Below the pieces are notes generated by a model, which saw only the letters and a list, made by a program, of their open reading frames with translations, had not been told where the DNA came from and searched no databases. Shown here in pieces: positions 12,540 through 24,720 of a DNA stretch of 64,000 nt; the first letter of the stretch is position 1; each line of letters opens with the position of its first letter. The stretch comes from Capitella teleta (taxonomy: Eukaryota; Annelida; Polychaeta; Capitellidae). The position numbers and the translations under genes were made by a program. The stretch covers positions 123,897 to 187,896 of the forward strand of contig KB301850.1 of NCBI GenBank assembly GCA_000328365.1, written 5' to 3'.

Positions 12540-12790
12540 ACGCCTCATATATCAGATCGGGATTTCTATGAAGCTCTCGGGTGGGCCAACCTTTTCTTTG
12601 CTATGTGCATTTATGCGTGGAAGGCCTTTAGAACCCTGGCCAAACTTTATGACCCTTGTTGCTATGGCGACCTTGGTCTGGCCGCATACCATTAGCATAT
12701 GATTATCATACATTAGGTTGCGTTGTCGTAAAGTGCTGACATCTAGCGGAGCTGTTGTGAACTGGGGACTTTCATTTAAAACGGCCAATC
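12540..12790. promoter_or_regulatory. CpG-bearing patch with X-box (RFX-type) motif
   Basis: GTTGCTATGGCGAC at 12658-12671 is a near-palindromic X-box, the site bound by RFX factors. The surrounding 200 bases have more CpG than the AT-rich flanks. There is no neighbouring gene to assign it to. Overlapping frames on both strands (12316-12702, 12552-12839) are judged incidental. Confidence 0.4.
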
Positions 12791-15094
12791 GTCGTTGAGC
12801 GAAGTAGAAAATGAGGAATATTTGGTAAATTACGATCAAAGGGAGAATTATGTATGGCTGGAGTATAATGTGAACACTGAATTAATCAATCATAATCATT
12901 GCATACATCAAATTAAATTAGCAATCAGTTTACAGACAGATTCGACAAAAGATTAGAAGCAAACATATACAACATATGTCTGAGTGTTCATATGTTAATA
13001 TTGCACTTATGAGTAATGCATTGCTCATAAAAGATGGGCAAGACATTCCTTAAATTCATCACGTGAATAGATGCAAGAGTCACATACCCGTTAATTGTCA
13101 TGATTAAAAAAAAAATGAAATGTCAAACAATATTGATGCTTATAGCTGCTTTGAGTTAAGTAAATATTAATAATAATATTAAATGCACATTGCGCTGAAA
13201 TAAGCAAGCATTATCATACTTGTAATATTTACAAGTTATATGCATTTCTATAATTTTTATAAGAGATGAATAATAAAATTATATGCAGTAATCTCAAGTA
13301 CACTAACTGGAGGCATATTTAAATTGAGCAATGGATAAATACTAGATTAAATGAATTAAAAAAAATAGTATAAAGCGACTGAGATGGTATGACATTGACT
13401 ATTATATGATTCGTATTACATAATTATAAATTGTGATTAATGGTGTGTATATATACGACGGTGTTCGTAAGAAAATCAATATAAAATCTTATCAAAATAA
13501 TAATGTTATGATTAGCATAGGGGTCATTTACTGATTTCTGTCAATTTCGTCTCCTGTTTTATTCTATTGAAGAACTATAACAATGACAAACTACACAATA
13601 TAGAAATAATAAAACATACTATATAGAAGACAAAGATCACTTTGACCTGATGGTGGTGTCCAGGCCTGACCCTGTCCTATAATGAGATTTGATAATAGTT
13701 AATGTTGTTTTTTTTTTTTTTTGTATCATGCATAGAAAACTTTGGCTCTCAGTCAAATAAATAATTATATATTTTTTGAAACGTGAAGCTTTATCCTGGA
13801 AGCAGTGATCATTATCACTCATTTCATTGACAAAAGTTGGTTGGAAATGCCCTACAATGAATTGCTGCACTGTCGATGATGACGATACGCATTGAATTGG
13901 GAGTTGTATGCTGCAGTTGATAATTGTACATTGAGGATAAGTATATGAGGCCAAGATATCGGTGCTTAAGGGTTCATGGAAAACTATGAGAACTGGCTTT
14001 TATTATGCATAAGGAGTGCAAAAATTGGAATATATTTTTAAAATGCATCGTTTTCAAGAAATTTCGTTACAAGTTATTGGGGTTCGAAGGTTGACGTGAA
14101 TCAGGTATTTCCCAAGATGCCATTGACTGGGAATCAATGAACAAAATGAAATTATTCATTTCAATGACCAAGAAAATGTTGTTTAACTGCTTATATATTA
14201 CCTATTACACTGAGTCAATGGATAAAATTATGGCTATATATCATATTCTAGAGTAGATATAATGTCACGTCATTGATTGTAGCAGTGTCACGGCATTTAT
14301 GAATTCTCATTAAAATGGGGTTTTTTTTATACAATGATATAGTTTTTAGAAGCTGTTAAATTTGAACTTTGTCCACGTTCGGATAATACATGCTATCAAT
14401 TGATAGTGAATAAAAGTAAAATATAATTTTAATAATAATGATAAAACATAATATAATGATAATATTTGAACTCACCACGCGCCGAACTCTTGAAATCATT
14501 TGAAGTTATAAAAAACAAGACTGTGAAACTAAAACTAGGTCAGTAAATAGTTGCTTCTTTAAACGTTAGAGGGAGTTTTTAACTGTTCTCGTGGTATCCA
14601 ACAGTAGAATAAATACGCATAAAACTTAAGTAAAGCATGTATTGAAAACATGAGGAGATCATTGTTACACATTACGTGTGTTGTTATTCGCTCAATTCAG
14701 AGCGAAGTTGCACACGGTAAAATTATATCATACATTGTGAAACTTAACTTAATAGAGTATTAGTGTATTATATTTCACTGTATGCTTCATGACACTGCTC
14801 AGAAACATATAGCTATTAAGATGCAATGCTTAAATACATCATTCAGCTATATATAAAATAGATCGACGATGTGAAATGCTATACTGCTTTTAGACGTTAA
14901 ATATACATTTTGTGTACTTGCATACCTCTGTTTCAATTTTCAATTTCAGTTCAAACATTAGGCTGATGGCATGAATTCAGTCTAACGTGGTAAAATGAGA
15001 TATTGAGATATGAAGAAAAGCGTAGCATGCAGCCAAGTCGCTCTAAGACAAACCGGTTCTGTACACACACGTGAATTAATGTAGTTGAAGTGCT
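12791..15094. other. Non-coding, no feature recognised
   Basis: AT-rich DNA. A T run lies at about 13708-13722 and a shorter one near 14323. The 105-residue minus-strand frame at 13637-13954 has no motif. Confidence 0.5.
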
Positions 15095-15473
15095 CAGTCT
15101 AAAATTTACTTTCTTGGTTTATGTGAAAGGTGAGTAATGGAAGCATGAGACATGAGGAATGATGAGGTTTTACGGCTCCTCCCATCCCATTCGAGTGATA
15201 CGGCGCCAGAACAGAAGGCCGGGGACCGGGGTTTCCCTCAATTCTTATCGATAAATCCCAAGGGTTCTTTATCATGCATACCACCATAGACAGCAGTACA
15301 CAACGCCTGGCCTTGTTACGCAGTTGGGCAGCACCGCAGAGTATCAGAAGAATTATAATGATAACGAAATTACAATTATAATTCACAATCATAACGCTTG
15401 TGGCCCGATTGGGTCTCGAACCCGAGACCTCGATTTCCACGGTCGGCATAGAGTTGCCGCCAGTCTGAAATTT
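15095..15473 (-). mobile_element. tRNA-derived SINE copy B, 5'-truncated head
   Basis: The body runs from the 3' terminal block (ggttttacggctcc, near 15166-15179) through all shared blocks to the B-box region at about 15413-15428 on the minus strand. The first part of the head, with the A box, is missing. The words cagtctaaaattt (15095-15107) and cagtctgaaattt (15461-15473) differ at one base and are the probable target-site duplication. If so, about 50 bases of unshared 3' tail (15109-15160) belong to the insertion. Head truncation means this copy cannot start its own Pol III transcript. Confidence 0.8.
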
Positions 15474-17859
15474 TAACATAAACATTCCGCAGACTTGGAT
15501 ACTATAAATGTAGTATAATTAATACATTTAGATCAATTAAATTTAGGAACCAAGTATTATATCATACTTGTGATAAACATATTTCTTCGTCAATTGTTTC
15601 TCAATTGTATCATACCTCATGATTTTTTTTAATAATGAGTTCATTCAAAATAATTTTAATGATTGTATAATCATAAAATGACTTTGAAATTATTGTATAT
15701 GAATTACAACATTAGCAGTTTGATGCATCATAGACTTGAATACAATGTATAACTATATCTAATTAATTAATCCATAAATATTATAATACGGATGAAACAG
15801 AAACAGAAACATGTCAATTTAACTTTGAACTGGACGACAATTTAATTTATTAATTCATATTAATTAAAATTAATTGCCAGATGCAATATTACACTGATTA
15901 ACCTGATTCGCGGTTCGACGTTTCAACCAAGCAATACATGATGGATGCTGTATTTGTCAATACCATTTTTTAAATAATCAATCCATTAATCAATCAATTA
16001 ATTAATCAATCAATTAATTAACCCATGTAGCGACAGCACTAATGCCCACATTCCCAAGGAATTTCCAGTGCCCAGAAATTTAGAGGTCAAAGTTGAACTG
16101 TATTGCCACACTTAATCAATGTTCTTTCCTAAATTGCGGCTAGGTATGCACCAGCTAGAGAAAAATTTTCAAAGATAATTCAACATGCCTTGTGTGTATC
16201 CATTACACATATCACAATAAAAATATGATAGTGATTCCAAAGTTGGAATGGGCGTATGAGGAAATTCATACTAAAAGTTTGCCGTAACGTTCCGGAATAT
16301 CACTATTAGGCATGGGTTTACTTTTGGTCCTCTTCTGAGCATCGCTATGTTTGTTCTTTTGTGATTGCATTTGAATGAAAGGATCATTTTTAGAACACTA
16401 TCCATTCCATTTTGTTGGTTGTATCGACACAATATTAACACACATGTATAGTTTACCAGTATTGAGATGTATCCTCTTGAGAAATGCTTTTCAAAACCAA
16501 GTGAAAGGTATTTAGCATCTTGCATGCTTCCCTTTTGAATATATTCCTGGTCTTAATTCAATGAAGTTATCAGCCAACACGTCTCGTATACCCTGCTCTG
16601 AACCATTCTTTGACGTACTCGTTGGTCTTTGTGTTAGTTTCCCAAAGCTGGAGGCCTTATTCCTAATTGTCACCATGATGTCCTCGATTCAAGGCAATGA
16701 ATCTACACTTGAGTGCAGAGTTCCATATTAAGAGCCTTGTCGTCAAGTGGTGAGTTGTTGTTTCACACTTGGTGATAAAGGACGTCTTTTAGATGCTATT
16801 CAAGTGCCAAACATTATTAAATACTAAATCCACTTGTGATGCTGAAGCTTTCTGAATCGATATTTACACTGCACTGGATCTTCCATTTTGCTATGAAATA
16901 AGTGATAATGGCCAGAATCTTTGTCCAGACTGGAGACCCCTTTGATCATACCAAAGATACCAATGTGACCATTGATGGTGACACATGCACCGTATTAGCA
17001 TTCTTGATTAGGTGCACAAAAGCGACGATATTTTTTTTTTTTTTTTTTCACAGCACTCCCTTTGCTGATGCCTCGATCGTGTTGATTATTGGCCTCTCAG
17101 AGCGGAACATACATGACAATCTGCGAGGACAAAAAAGTCCTGCAGGGATAGTTGTTACAACCCCATTTACCTCCCTTTGTTTTATATAGCGAATGATGTC
17201 CGTATCATGACATGAGTAATGCACCCTAGTTACCCGGGTTACCAGCAAGCTTGCTAGTCTTCAGCAGCCAAGCAGAGGTGGCGACAGCATCAGGGGCTTT
17301 GACATAAATTATAATAAGCCGCCGTTGCCTTAAAAGGCTTTTCTCGGGATCCATATACTAAATAATATCCCTTCCTTCGATTTGATTGTTACCAGCTTGT
17401 TTGGCTGAAGCTCCAATGCAACTTTCAGCTTATACAGAAGACTGCATAATACAGGAATAACAGTAACATCCATTTAAATCCAATTCATACAAAACACCAC
17501 GAAGATAGCACATAGATTAGTGACTATTAGAGACAGTGGCTGGTAACGATTGATCAACAAATGCATGTACTTTGAATTTCAAAATGGGCCGGTCTACCAA
17601 TTATTATCTTCCATATTACCTGTACTCGCCTGATTAGTGCATTGATCTTTATATAGATCATGACTCTCTAATCGGGTGCGATCTTTTGCACCTAGATCAA
17701 GATACAGCTTCTAGCAGAATAAGTCCCCTCGAACTTCGCTAGCATTCTTCTGGCGTGGCCGAGCAAGCACAGAGGGCGGTAAACCACAAGTGAGAACATA
17801 AAATTCAGATCATTATTTTCACGCTGGTGTTATGTCACCCCAGGAGTGTGTGGAACTGC
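15474..17859. other. Non-coding, with a possible coding relic near 17.1 kb
   Basis: Mostly AT-rich DNA. From about 16.2 to 17.3 kb the composition is less AT-rich, and the minus-strand frame 17248-17048 (HDTDIIRYIKQREVNGVV, then AGLFCPRRL) reads like protein. It ends in a T run at 17031-17049. I could not place it in a family, and it may be part of an old mobile element. Confidence 0.35.
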
Positions 17860-18748
17860 GATTCTGATTACGAGATGATTATATACATGCATAAACGCCA
17901 TAATAAGTAAGTTACATTCGTTACATTTGGCACCTCCGACGCCGGGACACAAGGAAGATAATGGCAGACTGGCAGATTCGTCTAATGCATTATCTTGGAC
18001 AGTGAGAGGGAAGAGCCACCTTCAAAAATGACGTCGAGGTCAGTGGATTGCCAAGACCCGGAGACCGTCAAGCAGCTCCGAGAACTGAAGCTCCTGGCGC
18101 TAGAAAGTCAGAGTCCTGGTTTTCCGCAAAGTCCCGGTTTTCAACAAGAGGGGTCGTGGCAGCTACTCAGGGCCCTGGCACGCAACTGTGCCGTTCTACT
18201 GAAATGCATTTAGTCTAAATACACTACTTTCTACAACAGACAAAGCACAACGACTAGTCACACGATTGCTCTATAGACTGTTGCATATAGGCTGTCCAGC
18301 GTCAGGTCGAGGTCCACGACTGCATCAAGATCGACTACCCCAAACACGTCAGTTTTGCTAACTTACGCGACCTTTAAGTAGTGTCCGTACGAAGAAAAAC
18401 TTCCTCACATCCACGTCGATGGGGTTCTGGTCGTCCTCAATGCTGTTTGGCGCCAAATACACCCCACAGCCGCCGAATCCGCCATCCACACAACGTATGT
18501 CCGACCTTCAACCCTTGAATATAATATTATGTCACAGCAAATTTTTAACATGAACGCGGAGAGACAAGATAACGAGAGGACGCCGAATCACAGTGCTCAG
18601 AGGATCTCCATAGGTGTTTGTGGTCTCCAAGAAATAGACGCCACTCACACCAAGTTGAGCAGGCCGACAAGAACGAAGTCACCAAGAGCCCGCCTCACCA
18701 CCGCAGCCGCATAACAGCAGGATTCTGAATAGGAGATGATTATATACA
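17860..18748. other. GC-rich block between 28-bp direct repeats
   Basis: A 28-base word starting gattctga and ending gagatgattatataca occurs at 17860-17887 and 18721-18748 with two differences. The 833 bases between are far richer in G+C than both flanks, especially 17930-18720. The block contains protein-like stretches on the plus strand (for example DPETVKQLRELKLLALESQ near 18055-18110) but no family motif. A word tttggcacctccgacgccgg at 17928-17947 might be a primer-type leader of a retroelement fossil. That reading is weak and no family is assigned. Confidence 0.4.
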
Positions 18749-18807
18749 AAACAATGTTATCATCTTGGGAAATATAATACACGCATACATATCATTCATG
18801 TCATCGC
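18749..18807. other. Short spacer
   Basis: AT-rich DNA between the GC-rich block and the minisatellite. Confidence 0.5.
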
Positions 18808-19245
18808 TGTGGGACACTCTGTCACTCTGCCTGTCTACCTTTCTGCCTGTCTGTTTACCTTCCTGCCTGTCCGCCTGTGGGTCTCTCTGCCTTTCCGCCT
18901 GTCCACCTTTCTGCCTGTCTGTATGTTTACCTTCCTGCCTGTCTGCCTGTGGGACACTCTGCCACTCTGCTTGTCTACCTTTCTGCCTGTCTGTTTACCT
19001 TCCTGCCTGTCTGCATGGGCCTCTCCGCCTCTCTGTCAGTCCACCTTTAAGCCTTCTGCCTGTCCGCCTGTTGCCTTTCTGCTTTTCTGCATGTCCACTT
19101 ATCTGCCCCTCTGCCTGTGAGCCACTCTGCCTCTCTGCCTGTCTGCTTGTTCACTTGACTGCCTGTCTGCTTGTGGGTATTCTGCCTCTCAGCCAGTCCA
19201 CCCTTCGGCCTGCCCGCCTGTCCGCTTGTCGCCTATTTGTCTCTT
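18808..19245 (+). repeat. CTGCCTGTCTGC-type minisatellite (locus 1)
   Basis: The array is built from about 12-base subunits such as ctgcctgtctgc. They are combined into longer units of roughly 60-72 bases, each holding gtggg, ctctctgcc, a cacctttctgcc block and a tttaccttcctgcc block. The overlapping Cys/Leu/Ser-rich frames (up to 160 residues) are read-outs of the repeat and not genes. The same higher-order order is found inverted at 29000-29862. Confidence 0.9.
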
Positions 19246-21860
19246 AACATATCCACCTTGTTCTTGCTGGACTAAAAAAAAAAACAATAAAAATGATAGA
19301 AAATAATGAAAAAACAACACGTAATTGACTCTTTTTATCAATGTGACCTCAAAATTAACCTCATAAACAAGATCACTTAAAGAAATCATTGGATGGCAAA
19401 GATGACCTACGTAACACGGTTATCTTTTTTTTTTTCATTCTTTTCACTTCATCAAACCTGTATATTTAAGCAGTTGGTTTGTTTGTTGTATTCCTTTTTA
19501 TTTCTCTCTATACATGTATTTTTATTTTTATTTTTATTTTTTTTTTTTTTTTTTTTTTTGTCAATCTTGTTTGTTTTTGTTTTGTTTTGCTTTTTTTCTT
19601 GTAGGTATTGTAAATAGCGTCAGGTTAGATTAGGAATTGTAAATAAATAAGTAGGAATTTTACTCTTAACGCCTGCACATTGCACCTTGCACCCTTTTTT
19701 TTCAAATTTCTACCACAGACGACACCGAAAGTGAGTTAGTATTAATTGTTCTTTCTTTATTTGTAGCATATACCCAAGTCTGGGTCAGCTACCACTTCTC
19801 TGTGTTGTTACTTTTTTGTAATTAATAAATTATCTATCTATGGAAATAATAAATTATCTAGTTATCTTGAATTATTGATTACGCATAGTAATAATCTTCA
19901 GATTGATATAGATATGCAACTATGTATAATGCGAATAAATTAATTGTCATAAAAAGTAACAATCTGAAAATAGCAGGTCTGATAATTGTTTTTGGATATC
20001 GAAATCACTAGATTAGAGTATTACTGGCGAGTTATATATTTACATTTTATATTATGTATCCAAATTTAGGTGTTGATGTATGCATAATTGCTCGTTCATA
20101 TTCTAATTTCTAGTCCCTTTTTAGATAACACAATTATCATAGTTTTGACATTTACAAATGAACAGATTATTTCCTCGTAGAATACTTGCAAAACTTTATT
20201 TATTATTATTATGGTCCATTCGTGTTTCCTTGAAATTTAATTGTCACTTAACCAATTATCTTAGTTTGCATGTAATAACTATAAACTATATCAGTGAAAG
20301 AGTTGACCTATTCAGCTCTTTTTCATATAAAATTATGTGAGTATATTATTCATAGTTCCTTGACTTTTCTAATAAGTTTTTATAACATACACAGCATTTT
20401 TCATGTTCTGTGAGTTTATTTAGAAATTCATTGACTCTTCAAACGTAACCTATTTATATATATACATATTTATTTTTTATATTTTTGTGTGTGTGTGATA
20501 ACCAAACACTTTACAACACAACAAAAATTATGATTTTAAAATTATAGATAACATTATATAAAGTTTAGTTCAATATAATCATTCAAATGTATTTCTAACA
20601 CTGATCATTGTATGGCAATAAAAGTACTAAATATAAAGCAGTGGTGATATTAATATTATTTTAAAATAATAATATTAAATTTTTATAATATGAAAAATTG
20701 TAATAGTATTTATACTAGTAATACTATTATTAACAAATCAATTGCATACAATAATGCTAATATTAACAAAATTAGCCAGACGACACGTAAAGAGAATAGA
20801 TTAGTACCAAGTAGTGAACGAATATAAAGTAGTACTATAAGAAGTGGAAACCATAAGAAGTAAATTTTTATTTACATAGTTTTATGCTGTAATTAACACT
20901 AGATGTTGTTATGCCCTCTGATTAATGATTATTTTTTATTGCATTTCATTGTACGTTGTACGGTATAAACTTTAATAAAGTTCAAAACTTTGTACATGTA
21001 TTGTATGTATATAGCAGATCAGCTATAATATTATCGACCATTCAGTGCCATATTATGAATTTGTAAAATAGCTAATAATATAGAAGTATCGTGATCAACA
21101 GTTTCAAGACTGCATCACCTCACATTGTATACAATTTTATAATTGAATGTCTCTTATTTTCTTTCAAATTTGTTAATGTCATTCCTCGAAAGTCTTTTAA
21201 TTTGTGCCTAGCCTATTTAGCTCATTTTCCTTCTCCATTATTATTTCACTTCCTTGATATTTATTCTCCACTCGTCAGAATATTATTACTCACTAGTTTG
21301 CTTCTTTATAATATTGTCATTATGCCATTCCAGATAATAAATCCAATATAATTACATTATTTCATAGTGTTCTAAATCCAAATTCTAATTGTCAGAGCTG
21401 TCATATAATTATAGTAATTCAGGACTGTAATAATTATAAATGTTCAATGTTGCTAATAATGTATAAGTCTCGTGAACAAGAATGTCAAGACTTCACAACC
21501 TGGTTGATCGCGCTTTTGATATCATTGTTATTTTTTAAACACCTGTGTCTGAATTACTCTGACTGTTATTCCCCAAGTTTACCTTCCTAATGATGGTAGT
21601 TTGCAGAATAAAATGAATACTTTCCATTATTCATTTTGAAGCATATTATTGGATTGTATATTCCCCAAAATTAGAACTTACTCCATGTTTTTCCATATTT
21701 TCCTTTCCTTAATTTCTTATCTATAATTTAAATGTTGGAATTGCAATTCTGTGCAATTAAGCAAAGAGATAATGTATTGAATGGGTTCATATATGCCAAA
21801 AACTACACTCCAATCAATTATTACACGGCAAGCAGAACAATAAAACAAATTTTGCGATGC
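19246..21860. other. AT-rich non-coding DNA with homopolymer runs
   Basis: Contains T-rich runs at 19523-19560 and near 19428-19440, a GT-rich spot at 20489-20498, and an A/T palindrome around 20651-20678 (aatattattttaaaataat). No gene is recognised. Confidence 0.5.
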
Positions 21861-22286
21861 ATAGCTATCAAGGTGTTATAACCAAATTAAGATTATTAGC
21901 TTGTATAAGTTTATAGCTTGTATAAGTGTATAGCTTGTATTATAAGTATTAGCTTGTATAAGTTTATAGCTTGTATAAGTGTATAGCTTGTATTATAAGT
22001 ATTAGCTTGTATAAGTTTATAGCTTGTATAAGTGTATAGCTTGTATTATAAGTATTAGCTTGTATAAGTTTATATAGCTATCAAGGTGTTATATCCAAAT
22101 TAAGATTATTAGCTTGTATAAGTTTATAGCTTGTATAAGTGTATAGCTTGTATTATAAGTATTAGCTTGTATAAGTTTATAGCTTGTATAAGTGTATAGC
22201 TTGTATTATAAGTATTAGCTTGTATAAGTTTATATAGCTATCAAGGTGTTATATCCAAATTAAGATTATTAGCTTGTATAAGTTTT
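21861..22286 (+). repeat. Nested tandem array of agcttgtataagt units
   Basis: Subunits of 17-19 bases (agcttgtataagtttat, agcttgtataagtgtat, agcttgtattataagtatt) form a 53-base unit. These units follow a distinct leader (atagctatcaaggtgttata) and make blocks of 213 bases (21861-22073), 160 bases (22074-22233) and a partial third (22234-22286). The first two blocks differ by exactly one 53-base unit. Confidence 0.92.
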
Positions 22287-22897
22287 TGATGTCCGAATTG
22301 AATAACATTGTTGTATATTTCCAGATCTATACAAAATGTAACCTATACTTCCCATGTTAATTAATAGGACAACCAATAGGCCCATATTAGCAATATTTAG
22401 TAAAGAAAGTCACATAGGTAGCCGTGTCTTTCGATATGTGTTTGACAATACTTACGATATGTAATGCTATTGTATGCTAAACTATGATGCAATAGCTGAA
22501 AGATATTACAAAGGCTTCATCTACTTTATAATATTATGGGATTGACGACAAAGGGGATCTAAAACTTTGAGTGGGTTAGAAATCCTTCCAGCCAATAAAA
22601 CACGGCTAAATGTCTGTTTATCAATATATGTTCAGAGTAGAGGCAATGCATCCCATGTGTCTGCCATTTAGAGTTACAAAGGGAATATCGAAACTTCCGT
22701 TGAGTGGGTGTGTTGAGTGAACGTATGAATGATTCGAATCAGGCGTGAAAAAAGAACGTGAAAGGAGTGATCTCTGATGGGTAATTTTTATAGCAATTCT
22801 AATTGCAATTGCAATCCCCCCCTTAAAAAAAAAATCCCAATGAATAATATGTAAAGTATACAAATGATTAAATGGAACATATATTGAAAATTCCCAC
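22287..22897. other. Non-coding or intronic DNA
   Basis: No repeat or gene recognised. If the exon at 22898-23137 is real, this would be its downstream intron. A C-rich spot lies at 22815-22822. Confidence 0.4.
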
Positions 22898-23137
22898 CAG
22901 TTTGTAGAAAGTTTTCAGTAGTCCTGAAGACAGAAAGGACTTGATTGGTATTGAAGATGCATGACACGACGTAAGCGTTTATTGCGGTGACAAAGTCAGG
23001 AGAGCCAGGATTTGGATTTTGAACGATGCATGTCCCACCGTCCTGGGCATCGGTGAAACATGATAATCGAATGTCCATGTCGTTCATCCCGGACAACACT
23101 AGTTCTAGATGACGGATCGAGAGACAAGAAATGCCAC
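22898..23137 (-). CDS. Candidate internal exon, phase 1-1, cysteine-containing
   Basis: On the minus strand the word gttttcag ends at 23138, giving a good splice acceptor, and a GTGGGA donor begins at 22897. The stretch between is exactly 240 bases and open in one frame, entering and leaving in phase 1. Symmetric phase-1 exons are typical of shuffled extracellular modules. The roughly 80 residues include SCLSIRHLELVLSGMNDMDI, LSCFTDAQDGGTC and AYVVSCIFNTNQVLSVFRTT. The Cys spacing would suit a small disulphide-bonded domain, though I do not recognise the fold. Base composition is richer in G+C than the flanks. No flanking exon of the same gene was identified, so it could be a pseudo-exon. Function unknown. 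Confidence 0.35.
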
Positions 23138-23863
23138 CTGAAAACTTTCAGTCATTCCAAATATTATTGTTCATTTATTTGCTGGTAGACTTAACGACCT
23201 TTCATCAATCTTATGATGCCCTTAGAGGTCCTAATCCCGATCATTATGTTTGATTGGCCGACGGGTGTCATGGTTTTGAATTGCTATCAAAATTTCATGT
23301 GTAATTCTGTGGAATCGCCCAATCAAGTAGACTGGGAGAACCCAGTGACTCAATCAGACTCATGCAAAATACCACGTTTTCAAACTTTAGAAAAACTGAA
23401 AACTGTGTGCGAGCTGAGTTAATGTGTAAAAGTATCCCTGCCTTCTGTGAAACGCTGCAAAATGATTCAAAATAAAGGTATGGGGTAGAACGTGCAATTC
23501 TAGTCAAGCCATGGCGTTAAATCTTCTTGCACCCAAAAAGTTCTGAAAAGTCTTCAAGTGTATGATCCAAGCATTCGTAGGACAGCTTGTAGTCTTGGTT
23601 GGACGCCGAATGCCAGCTATCTTCTGTATCTCGATTAGGTTGTTCAACGACAGGTTGATATTGCCTTCGGCAGCGGACTCCCAATATAATCGGTCACTCG
23701 TCTGAATGCTTCTGCAATGCTTTTCTGGGCTCCACATTGCATAAACAGAAAATACAAGGTCCCATTCGGATTCACGCAACATCAGTTTCGTCTTGTGTTG
23801 TTGTTGGTCTTGCAAATGCGAGGGGTTGAGTCAACGACGAACGGCACTCCACTGGACAAAACC
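23138..23863. other. Unassigned, with coding-like minus-strand stretch
   Basis: The minus-strand frame 23815-23504 (ESEWDLVFSVYAMWSPEKH, then NLIEIQKIAGIRRPTKT) is less AT-rich than the surroundings and reads like protein, but it has no known motif. Neighbouring frames also read fairly well, so a decayed element is as likely as an exon. Confidence 0.3.
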
Positions 23864-24554
23864 GCCGGACGACTGATGAAACGAAGATGTCGGGACGGCT
23901 GATAAAGCGAAGATGTCGGGACGGCTGATGAAGCAAAGATGTCGGAACGGCTGATGAAGCAAAGATGTCGGGACGCTGATGAAGCGAAGATGTCGGGACG
24001 GCTGATGAAGCAAAGATGTCGGACGGTTGATGAAGCAGAGATGTTGAGACGGCTGATGAAGCGAAGATGTCGGACGGCTGATGAAGCAAAGATGTTGGGA
24101 CGGCTGATGAAGCAAAGATGTCGGGACGGCTGATGAAGCAAAGATGTCGAGACGGCCGATGAAGCAAAGATGTCGAGACAGCTGATGAAGCAAAGAATAA
24201 AGCGAAGATGCCGGAACGGCTGATGAAGCAAAGATGTCGGGACGGCTGATGAAGCAAAGATGTCGGGACGGCTGATGAAGCGAAGATGTCGGACAGCTGA
24301 TGAAGCAAAGATGTCGGGACGGCTGATGAAATGAAGATGTCGGGACGGCTGATGAAACGAAGATGTCGGGACGGCTGATGAAGCAAAGATGTCGGGACGG
24401 CTGATGAAGCAAAGATGTCGGGACGGCTGATGAAGCAAAGATGTCGGGACGGCTGATGAAGCGAAGATGTCGGACAGCTGATGAAGCAAAGATGTCGGGA
24501 CGGCTGATGAAGCAAAGATGTCGGGACGGCTGATGAAGCAAAGATGTAGGGACG
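23864..24554. repeat. 26-bp minisatellite, about 26 copies
   Basis: The unit contains ggctgatgaagcaaagatgt and has period 26, with some 25-base variants. Because 26 is not a multiple of three, each frame cycles through all three phases. The minus-strand unit has no stop in any phase, so three overlapping frames of 235-284 residues stay open. These are products of base composition and not genes. One irregular junction lies near 24190-24205. Confidence 0.95.
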
Positions 24555-24720
24555 TCCTGCGCGAACTTATGCCCTGGGCACCCAGAGCCGTTCAACAACA
24601 TATACCACAAAGAAAAACAAAAACAAAAACAAAAGCAAAAAACAAAACACGAAATTGAACTTGAAATTGAACAAAACAAAATCACTCATGGCACATGACA
24701 CAATTATTTCGGACACGAAT
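24555..24720. other. Spacer with A/C-rich simple repeat
   Basis: An imperfect (CAAAAA)n run lies at about 24605-24650. Nothing else is recognised. Confidence 0.6.

Noticed and set aside
18765-19247. 160-residue Cys/Leu/Ser-rich protein
   Set aside because: It is a read-out of the CTGCCTGTCTGC array. Similar frames appear on several phases and at the inverted locus 29000-29862.
18808-24554. CRISPR array
   Set aside because: The arrays here have no unique spacers of constant length and lie in animal DNA.
23772-24685. Three overlapping frames of 235-284 residues on the minus strand as genes
   Set aside because: They are translations of the 26-bp minisatellite, whose minus-strand unit has no stop codon in any phase.
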